Of a DNA stretch of 18,804 nucleotides, positions 13,941 through 18,804 are shown in pieces. The stretch covers positions 1-18,804 of the forward strand of contig USAC01000036.1 of assembly GCA_900552475.1 (NCBI GenBank), read 5' to 3'. Position numbers and translations under genes: made by a program. The notes beneath the pieces were generated by a model. It was not told where the DNA came from and searched no databases. It saw nothing but the letters and a program-made list of their open reading frames with translations. Numbering within the stretch: position 1 is the stretch's first letter; each line of letters starts with the position of its first letter. This DNA is from an uncultured Eubacteriales bacterium (GTDB taxonomy: Bacteria > Bacillota > Clostridia > Oscillospirales > Oscillospiraceae).

Positions 13941-14671
13941 ACAATCTCTCCCTTCCGCAGGACGGGGCCGTCCTTACAGATGCGCTTCGTGCCGTATTTC
14001 GTCTTGCACGAGCAGCCCATGCACGCGCCGAAGCCGCAGCCCATGCGCTCTTCAAAGCTGAACTGGCCGTCCGTGCGGCACCTGTCGTATACGGCGCGGA
14101 GCATCGGCTCCGGGCCGCAGGTGTAGAGGTAGGTGTAGCCGTCCCCGGCGGCGTCCATCGCGTCCGTGACAAGGCCGCGCAGACCCGCGCTCCCGTCGTC
14201 GGTCGCGATGTGGACGTTCACGCCCAGCGCCCGCAGCTCGTCCGCGAGGAACACGTCCGCGGCGCTGTGGAAGCCGAGCGCCGCCGAGACGGCCTTGCCC
14301 TCCGCGCGCAGCCGCCGCGCAAGGCCATAGAGCGGGGGAATCCCCACGCCGCCGCCGACGAGCAGCGGGCGTTCACCGCTGCAGGAGGTGTCATAGCCGT
14401 TTCCAAGCCCGGTCAGGACGCTGAGCGCCGCGCCGGGGGCGAAGGCAGTCATGGCAGCCGTCCCACGGCCGAGGACCTTGTAGATCAGCGTCAGCTCACC
14501 CTCCGTCCAGTCGCAGACGGAGATCGGGCGGCGCAGAAAGAAGCCTGCGAGCTTCAGGTTTACGAACTGCTCCGGCGCGGTGATGGCCGAGGTGTCCCCC
14601 GCGAGACGCAGACGGTAGGTGTCGTGCGTGAGGGGGGTGTTTTCCAGAATGGTCAGGGTTGTCTCTTTCAT
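13934..14671 (-). CDS. pyrK: Dihydroorotate dehydrogenase electron-transfer subunit (FAD/2Fe-2S)
   Basis: Predicted 245-residue partner of PyrD that passes electrons from FMN to NAD+. The FAD motif RRPIS is at 48-52. The NAD-binding LLVGGGVGIPPLYGLA is in the middle. The C-terminal 2Fe-2S site has Cys212, Cys217, Cys220 and Cys232 in the spacing CX4CX2CX11C, with an extra Cys222. The start overlaps the pyrC stop (ATGA), with GGAGG upstream. The subunit fits an anaerobe that uses NAD+ rather than a quinone for this step. Confidence 0.95.
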   Translation of the reverse strand: MKETTLTILENTPLTHDTYRLRLAGDTSAITAPEQFVNLKLAGFFLRRPISVCDWTEGELTLIYKVLGRGTAAMTAFAPGAALSVLTGLGNGYDTSCSGERPLLVGGGVGIPPLYGLARRLRAEGKAVSAALGFHSAADVFLADELRALGVNVHIATDDGSAGLRGLVTDAMDAAGDGYTYLYTCGPEPMLRAVYDRCRTDGQFSFEERMGCGFGACMGCSCKTKYGTKRICKDGPVLRKGEIVW

Positions 14672-15921
14672 GCGTCCTCCGTGGGCACAAGCCCGTCGCT
14701 GTAGGCAATTTTTCCACCGCAGACCGTCAGGCGGCAGCGGCCCTCGACCTCCCAGCCGGCAAACGGCGTGGCGCGTCCCTGCGAGAGAAACGACGCCGGG
14801 TCGATGGTGTATCGGTCACTTAAGTCAAAGACCGTGAAGTCCTCCGCGTGCTCCGTCAGGCCGAAGCGGCGGATGGGCGCGTTGTGCAGCAGCTCCATCA
14901 GCCGCGCAAACGAGATGACGCCCTTTTTGACAAGATAGGTGTAGAGCAGGGGGAAGGCCGTCTCCAGCCCGACGATGCCCATCGCGCTCTTTTCAAGGCC
15001 GTGGCTCTTCTCCTCGGCGCTGTGGGGCGCGTGGTCGGTTGCGATCATGTCGATCGTCCCGTCGGCGATGCCCTCGAGCAGCGCTTCACGGTCGGCCCGC
15101 TCGCGCAGCGGGGGATTCATCTTGAACCGCCCGTCCTCCTGCAGGTCCGACTCATCGAGCAGCAGGTAGTGCGGCCCCGTCTCGCACGTCACGTTCAGCC
15201 CCTCGGCCTTCGCCTTGCGGATGAGCATGACGCTCTCCTTCGTGGAGATGTGGCAGACGTGGTAGCCGCAGCCCGTCTCGCGCACGAGCTCGAGGTCGCG
15301 CGCGATGGGGCCCCACTCGCTCTCCGAGCAGATGCCGCGGTGGCCGTGCGCGCGGGCGTAGGGACCGTCGTGGATGTATCCGCCGCGCAGGAGGGCGTTG
15401 TCCTCGCAGTGGGCGACGATGAGCTTCCCGAGCCGCTTCGCTTCCAGCATGGCCGCGCGCATCATCCCGCGGCTCTGTACGCCGCGCCCGTCGTCGGAGA
15501 AGGCGACGGCCTGCGGCACCATTGCGGCCATGTCCGCGAGCTGTTCGCCGCGCTCGTCGCGGGTGATCGCGCCATAGGGCAGGACGCGCACAACGGCGTC
15601 CCGGCGGATGAGCTCCAGCTCCTGCGCGAGGTGCGCGGGACTGTCCGGCACGGGGTTCAGGTTCGGCATGGCGCACACGGTGGTGTAGCCCCCATGCGCG
15701 GCGGCCATCGACCCGGTGCGGATCGTCTCCTTATAAGAAAAACCCGGCTCCCGAAGATGCACATGCACATCAACGAAACCGGGCAATATCACCAGCGAAG
15801 AAGCATCCACAGAAAAAACACCGCCCCCGCAGGAAACACGATCCCCAACGGAAGCGGTTCGATCACCGATCAGGAAATGGCCCGCGCCATAGCTCTGCGC
15901 ATTCTTCAGTACGACGTTCAC
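14668..15921 (-). CDS. pyrC: Dihydroorotase (class I)
   Basis: Predicted 417-residue zinc amidohydrolase that cyclises N-carbamoyl-aspartate to dihydroorotate. The metal site DVHVHLREPG has His53 and His55, and MIATDHAPHS supplies the later Asp and His. The intervening AHCEDN and GYHVCHIST carry the other His ligands. The frame is open from an ATG-like start at 15981, but the promoter -10 and -35 boxes lie in that stretch. I therefore chose the GTG at 15921, which has AAAGGGG at 15930-15936 and a normal family N-terminus (MNVVLKNAQSY). It is the first gene of the operon, and its stop overlaps pyrK by 4 bases. Confidence 0.94.
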   Translation of the reverse strand: MNVVLKNAQSYGAGHFLIGDRTASVGDRVSCGGGVFSVDASSLVILPGFVDVHVHLREPGFSYKETIRTGSMAAAHGGYTTVCAMPNLNPVPDSPAHLAQELELIRRDAVVRVLPYGAITRDERGEQLADMAAMVPQAVAFSDDGRGVQSRGMMRAAMLEAKRLGKLIVAHCEDNALLRGGYIHDGPYARAHGHRGICSESEWGPIARDLELVRETGCGYHVCHISTKESVMLIRKAKAEGLNVTCETGPHYLLLDESDLQEDGRFKMNPPLRERADREALLEGIADGTIDMIATDHAPHSAEEKSHGLEKSAMGIVGLETAFPLLYTYLVKKGVISFARLMELLHNAPIRRFGLTEHAEDFTVFDLSDRYTIDPASFLSQGRATPFAGWEVEGRCRLTVCGGKIAYSDGLVPTEDA

Positions 15922-15952
15922 TCGGCTCGCCCCTTTCACACAAATTTTTTCT

Positions 15953-15981
15953 ACCATACCATGCCGGCGCCCGCTTGTCAA
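15953..15981 (-). promoter_or_regulatory. Promoter of the pyrimidine operon
   Basis: On the minus strand a perfect -35 TTGACA (15981-15976) is followed by a 17-base spacer and TATGGT (15958-15953). The expected start near 15946 leaves only about 25 bases before the GTG of pyrC. There is no space for a PyrR-binding attenuator or another large leader structure. Confidence 0.75.
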
Positions 15982-16019
15982 GAGCCAACCGCCAAAACCG
16001 CCGGATTTTCCCGAGCGGC

Positions 16020-16048
16020 TTGCTGTAGAGCGGAAAAGGCGGTATAAT
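16020..16048 (+). promoter_or_regulatory. Promoter of the phospholipase D-like gene
   Basis: A TTGCTG box at 16020-16025, a 17-base spacer and a perfect TATAAT at 16043-16048 precede the gene by 33 bases. It is divergent from the pyrC promoter, with their -35 boxes about 40 bases apart. Confidence 0.7.
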
Positions 16049-16081
16049 ATTATTTAATAGATAACCGACAGGGGGTCAGGC

Positions 16082-17467
16082 ATGAAAAAACGGATTTGCG
16101 CGCTGCTGCTGGCGGCGGTGCTGGTATATATGCCCTACGCGCTGGCGGCGGCGATTCTGACGCCGCTGAACCATCCGGCGGCGCAGGGGACGGCGTGGGC
16201 GGCCTATGAGCAGGAAGCGGCGGCGCAGACGCCCGGCGCGCAGCGCGTGCGCGTTCTGGAGCACAGCGACGAGGCGCTGCTGTGGCGGCTGCGGCTGATC
16301 GGGAGCGCGCGGGAGGAGATCATCTTCTCGAGCTTCGATCTCCGCGCCGACGAGAGTGGACAGGACGTGATGGCCGCGCTCCGCGAAGCGGCGGCGCGCG
16401 GCGTGCGCGTGCGCGTCCTCGTCGACGGGATGAACGCGCGGCTGAACCTGCAGGGGAGCGCCGCGCTGCAGGAGCTGGCCGCGGCGGAAAACGTCGAGGT
16501 GCGGCTTTATAACCCGGTGGATCTGCTGCGCCCGGGCGAGATCAACTACCGGATGCACGACAAGTACATCCTCGTCGACGGTTCTCTCTGCCTGCTCGGT
16601 GGGCGGAACACGAACGACCGCTTCCTCAGCCGCACGGGACAGACAGAGAACGACGACCGCGATGTGCTGGTCTACGCGCCGCAGCCGGATGAACACTGCG
16701 CCGTGCGGCAGCTGGAGAACTATTTTGCCGCCATCTGGTCGCTCGAGGAGACGCGCCCTGTGACCGGGCGGGATTCCGGCGGCACGGCGCTTCTGGAGCG
16801 CTATGCGGCCCTGCGCAGCGGCTGGCCGGAGGCGTTCGAACCGGTCGACTGGAGCGGTGCGACGACCCCGGTTGACGGCGTGACGCTCCTGCATAACCCG
16901 GTCGGCGCGGAGAATAAGACGCCGGAGCTCTGGGACGCGCTGGTGCATCTCATGGAGCAGGGCGGGGATGTCCTCGTTCAGACACCTTATTTAATATGCA
17001 GCAGCGCGATGTATGACGACCTGCGCGCGCTTGGCGGTGGGCGGGAGATTGCCTTCGTGACGAACTCTGTCGAGGGCGGCGCGAACCTCTTCGGCTGCGC
17101 GGATTACCTCGGTCAGAAGGAGAAAATCCTCGGCTGCGGGGTGGAGGTGTATGAAACGCTCTGCGGCCACTCACTGCACACGAAGGCGGTGCTCGTCGGC
17201 GACCGGCTGAGCGTGATCGGTTCGTTCAACATGGATATGCGCAGCGCCTATCTCGACACGGAGCTGATGCTCGTGATCGACAGCCCGGAGATCAACGCCC
17301 AGCTGCGCGGCGTCATCGCGGACTATCAGGCGAGCAGCCGTCTCGTCCGCCCCGACGGGACGCAGACGGAGGGAACGGCCTACGTCGACGTCCCGCTTCC
17401 GGCGGGAAAGCGCGCGCTCTACGGCGTGCTGCGCTATCTCGTCCGCCCGATCCGGCATCTGCTGTGA
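16082..17467 (+). CDS. Phospholipase D-superfamily protein (cardiolipin synthase-like)
   Basis: Predicted 461-residue membrane or secreted protein. Residues about 3-24 form a hydrophobic signal or anchor after MKKR. Two PLD domains follow. The first HKD motif is intact (His159, Lys161, Asp166, then LLGGRNTND). The second reads HTKAVLVGD (His366, Lys368), where the usual Asp seven residues after His is Gly373, with Asp374 next to it; IGSFNMDMRS follows as in cardiolipin synthases. Family members join phospholipids to make cardiolipin or hydrolyse phosphodiesters. Layout and length resemble E. coli ClsC (YmdC). A GGGGG ribosome site lies at 16071-16075. It is a single gene between its own promoter and a terminator. 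The replaced Asp may weaken activity or be tolerated. Confidence 0.85.
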   Translation: MKKRICALLLAAVLVYMPYALAAAILTPLNHPAAQGTAWAAYEQEAAAQTPGAQRVRVLEHSDEALLWRLRLIGSAREEIIFSSFDLRADESGQDVMAALREAAARGVRVRVLVDGMNARLNLQGSAALQELAAAENVEVRLYNPVDLLRPGEINYRMHDKYILVDGSLCLLGGRNTNDRFLSRTGQTENDDRDVLVYAPQPDEHCAVRQLENYFAAIWSLEETRPVTGRDSGGTALLERYAALRSGWPEAFEPVDWSGATTPVDGVTLLHNPVGAENKTPELWDALVHLMEQGGDVLVQTPYLICSSAMYDDLRALGGGREIAFVTNSVEGGANLFGCADYLGQKEKILGCGVEVYETLCGHSLHTKAVLVGDRLSVIGSFNMDMRSAYLDTELMLVIDSPEINAQLRGVIADYQASSRLVRPDGTQTEGTAYVDVPLPAGKRALYGVLRYLVRPIRHLL

Positions 17468-17487
17468 CAGCTTTATATGTATGATAA

Positions 17488-17515
17488 AAGAGCACCTGCT
17501 AAGGCAGGTGCTCTT
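17488..17515. terminator. Bidirectional terminator between PLD-like gene and iclR-type gene
   Basis: A perfect 12-bp stem (AAGAGCACCTGC / GCAGGTGCTCTT) has a TAAG loop. On the minus strand the exit reads CTCTTTTATC, a good T-tail for the IclR-family gene. On the plus strand it is followed by CTTGCTTATG, a weaker tail. It lies 20 bases after the PLD-like stop and 15 bases after the regulator stop. Confidence 0.85.
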
Positions 17516-17530
17516 CTTGCTTATGTAAAA

Positions 17531-18292
17531 TCACGGTCTGTATTCGACCGACTGGATCTCCTGTGAGATGCGTGCGGCGTAGTCGATGACGAGCTGGCGC
17601 GCCTGCGCGTAGGACGCGTCGTCCATCCGCGACAGCGGCGCGGAGATCGAGATGGCGAACAGTGGCTTGCCGGGGGTGAAGAATACCGGGGCGGCCACGC
17701 AGCGCAGACCCGCGTTGAATGCCTCGTCGTCGAGCGCGCAGCCGTCGCGGCGCGCCTGATGCAGCATCGCGAGGAACTCGTCAACCGACGTGCCGATCTC
17801 CTCTTTGTTGTTCTCATAAATCCACTCGATGGAGGCGTCGCTCATGTAGCTGAGGAACACGCGGCCGACGCTGGTGCTGTAAGCCGGGAAGGGGGCGTAG
17901 AGCGGGAAGTTCGGCCGCAGGACGAAGTGGCTCTCCGCGTGATAAATATGTGTGATGTGGTCGCCGGCGCGGGCGGAGAGGTTGACCGTCTCACCGGTGA
18001 GCTTTCCAAGCTGGTCGACATAGCGGGAGGCGATCTGCTGGAACTGCTGATACTGGCCGCACTTCTCGGAGAGGTTCAGCAGCCGGGAGCCGAGCGCGTA
18101 TTTCCGGTTTTCGCGGTTCTGCGTGAGCATGCCCACGAACTCCAGACTCTGGATGATGCGGTGGACGGAGCTGACGGGCATGTCCACCATGGCCGCGATA
18201 TCAGAGATGCCAAGCTCCTGCCGGTCGTTCTGAAAGCAGTCGAGGATGTCAAAGGCCTTCAGAAGCGTCGACATATAGAGATTCTGATTCAT
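17531..18292 (-). CDS. IclR-family transcriptional regulator
   Basis: Predicted 253-residue regulator. The N-terminal winged helix-turn-helix covers about residues 5-70, with LGISDIAAMVDMPVSSVHRIIQSLEFVGML as the recognition region (shown by AAMVDMPVSSVHR). The C-terminal effector-binding domain (about 80-250) keeps the family pattern VGRVFLSY and AAPVFFTPGKPLFAISISAP. IclR proteins bind small metabolites and usually repress or activate a neighbouring catabolic operon. The ATG follows an AAAGGAGG site nine bases upstream. It is divergent from an acyl-CoA dehydrogenase gene 400 bases away, the likely target. The ligand cannot be read from the sequence. Confidence 0.93.
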   Translation of the reverse strand: MNQNLYMSTLLKAFDILDCFQNDRQELGISDIAAMVDMPVSSVHRIIQSLEFVGMLTQNRENRKYALGSRLLNLSEKCGQYQQFQQIASRYVDQLGKLTGETVNLSARAGDHITHIYHAESHFVLRPNFPLYAPFPAYSTSVGRVFLSYMSDASIEWIYENNKEEIGTSVDEFLAMLHQARRDGCALDDEAFNAGLRCVAAPVFFTPGKPLFAISISAPLSRMDDASYAQARQLVIDYAARISQEIQSVEYRP

Positions 18293-18312
18293 AATGAGGG
18301 GCCTCCTTTATC

Positions 18313-18322
18313 GGATGCATCC
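18313..18322. promoter_or_regulatory. Candidate operator: palindrome at the iclR-type transcription start
   Basis: GGATGCATCC is a perfect 10-bp palindrome directly downstream of the -10 box. Its position would let a bound regulator block initiation, so autoregulation is a reasonable inference. It is short and could be chance. Confidence 0.35.
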
Positions 18323-18351
18323 ATATTAGCACAATTTTTTTCTAAATTCAA
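18323..18351 (-). promoter_or_regulatory. Promoter of the iclR-type gene
   Basis: On the minus strand TTGAAT (18351-18346), a 17-base spacer and TAATAT (18328-18323) form a good sigma-A promoter. The spacer is one copy of a 15-base direct repeat. Confidence 0.65.
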
Positions 18352-18376
18352 GACACTGAACGCACAATTTTTTTCT
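18329..18376. repeat. Pair of identical 15-base direct repeats in the divergent control region
   Basis: GCACAATTTTTTTCT occurs at 18329-18343 and again at 18362-18376, 33 bases apart (about three helical turns). One copy fills the spacer of the iclR-type promoter and the other lies just upstream. The spacing would put bound proteins on the same DNA face. Confidence 0.6.
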
Positions 18377-18608
18377 GAAAAAGTTACTTAATAGCGGATA
18401 TGAAAATATGTAAATCGGAAATGACGGCTTTTCAACCGACGAGAATTTAACGGATTTGACCGTCAAAATAGCGCAATTTGCGAAGAAAAGCAGACGATTT
18501 TTGCGAGAAATAAAGTTAATTGTCGATCTTGTACAAAAACTATGCCAAAAAATCGCCGAAATTATTTTTCCACAATACGGAAAATGATGCTGCAAGATTT
18601 TTTAAATG

Positions 18609-18617
18609 TGGTACGAT
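18609..18617 (+). promoter_or_regulatory. Candidate extended -10 promoter of the acyl-CoA dehydrogenase gene
   Basis: TGG-TACGAT (18609-18617) is an extended -10 type element. No good -35 box lies 16-18 bases upstream, so the promoter may depend on the extended element or an activator. Confidence 0.45.
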
Positions 18618-18639
18618 GTGAACACAACAGAGATGCGGG

Positions 18640-18656
18640 ATCCGGCCAAGCCGGAT
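18640..18656 (+). promoter_or_regulatory. Inverted repeat in the leader of the acyl-CoA dehydrogenase gene
   Basis: ATCCGGC and GCCGGAT (7-bp arms, loop CAA) lie between the putative -10 element and the ribosome site. As DNA this could be an operator just downstream of the start. As RNA it would be a small hairpin well before the AAAGGAG at 18677-18683. Confidence 0.4.
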
Positions 18657-18691
18657 TGCGGCTCCTGAAAAGCAGCAAAGGAGAAAATAGA

Positions 18692-18804
18692 ATGGATTTT
18701 ACATTGAGTAAAGAACACGAAATGCTCCGCAAGATGTACCGCGAATTTGCGGAGACGGAAGTAAAGCCTCTGGCTGCCGAAATCGACGAGGAAGAGCGTT
18801 TCCC
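18692..18804 (+). CDS. Acyl-CoA dehydrogenase, N-terminal fragment (runs off the window)
   Basis: The first 37 complete codons (plus two bases) read MDFTLSKEHEMLRKMYREFAE, followed by EVKPLAAEIDEEERFP. This is the helical N-terminal domain of FAD-dependent acyl-CoA dehydrogenases such as butyryl-CoA dehydrogenase. These oxidise acyl-CoA to enoyl-CoA, or run in the reverse direction in butyrate-forming clostridia with electron-transfer flavoprotein. AAAGGAG lies eight bases before the ATG. The active-site region is beyond the window, so substrate class cannot be told. The divergent IclR-type gene may control it. Confidence 0.85.
   Translation, partial: MDFTLSKEHEMLRKMYREFAETEVKPLAAEIDEEERF

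Larger units (their letters stand above)
18377..18690. other. AT-rich divergent intergenic region without genes
   Basis: This stretch is much more AT-rich than the rest of the window and contains no convincing coding sequence. It holds small palindromes TTTGAC-C-GTCAAA (18455-18467) and CGCAA-T-TTGCG (18472-18482), a promoter for the downstream gene, and a leader inverted repeat. The composition fits a strong regulatory region between divergent transcripts. Confidence 0.6.

Noticed and set aside
15922..15981. Upstream ATG start for pyrC
   Set aside because: The -35 and -10 boxes of the operon promoter fall in this stretch, and the GTG at 15921 has a clear AAAGGGG site and a family-like N-terminus.
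14848..16047. Plus-strand 399-codon frame across pyrC
   Set aside because: It is antisense to an unmistakable dihydroorotase and runs through its promoter. No ribosome site or domain supports it.
18326..18595. 89-codon minus-strand frame in the AT-rich intergenic region
   Set aside because: It overlaps the iclR-type promoter, has Phe/Ser/Lys-rich composition expected of AT-rich non-coding DNA, and has no ribosome site.

Overview
The window looks like a chromosomal stretch of a high-GC member of the class Clostridia, most like the Oscillospiraceae (Oscillibacter/Vescimonas-type gut bacteria). This is inferred from GC-rich coding sequence with strong AGGAGG-type ribosome binding sites, a Firmicutes-style CpsB/CpsD pair, a class 1B PyrD/PyrK dihydroorotate dehydrogenase combined with a PyrB/PyrI aspartate carbamoyltransferase, and an IS30-type remnant. 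The sequence alone does not fix genus or species.

Region 1 (about 100-8891, plus strand) is one tight operon behind a near-consensus promoter (TTGACT-17-TATAAT). It encodes a membrane-bound nucleotide-sugar 4,6-dehydratase, a PHP-type tyrosine phosphatase (CpsB), a membrane-anchored Ig-like protein, two consecutive BY-type tyrosine autokinases that both end in Tyr-Gly repeats, a small S26/S24-type serine peptidase and a fused ABC exporter. Genes overlap or are separated by fewer than 25 bases. It resembles the regulatory front end of a capsule/exopolysaccharide locus, but no glycosyltransferase, Wzx or Wzy is present here, and a peptidase plus exporter follow the kinases instead.

Region 2 (8859-9656) is an 800-base non-coding interval between convergent operons. 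A decayed IS30-family transposase lies in its middle. Two inverted copies of a roughly 135-bp element made of three hairpins flank it. The outermost hairpin of each copy sits directly after a stop codon (ABC exporter on one side, pyrI on the other) and probably acts as its terminator. The two copies differ in stem sequence but keep the pairing.

Region 3 (9657-15981, minus strand) is a de novo pyrimidine operon transcribed pyrC-pyrK-pyrD-pyrF-HAD phosphatase-pyrE-pyrB-pyrI. It covers carbamoyl-aspartate formation through UMP; carAB is absent. A TTGACA-17-TATGGT promoter lies just upstream of a GTG-started pyrC, and the leader appears too short for a PyrR-type attenuator. The HAD phosphatase embedded between pyrF and pyrE is not a pathway enzyme.

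Region 4 (16020-17515) holds a single plus-strand phospholipase D/cardiolipin synthase-like gene with its own promoter and a shared bidirectional terminator. Region 5 (17531-18804) has an IclR-family regulator on the minus strand, an AT-rich 400-base divergent control region with several candidate operators, and the first 37 codons of an acyl-CoA dehydrogenase gene that runs off the window.

I do not see a clearly undescribed defence or RNA system. The strongest unexplained structure is the paired three-hairpin element around the IS30 remnant. The unusual composition of the CpsB/double-kinase/peptidase/exporter operon comes next.
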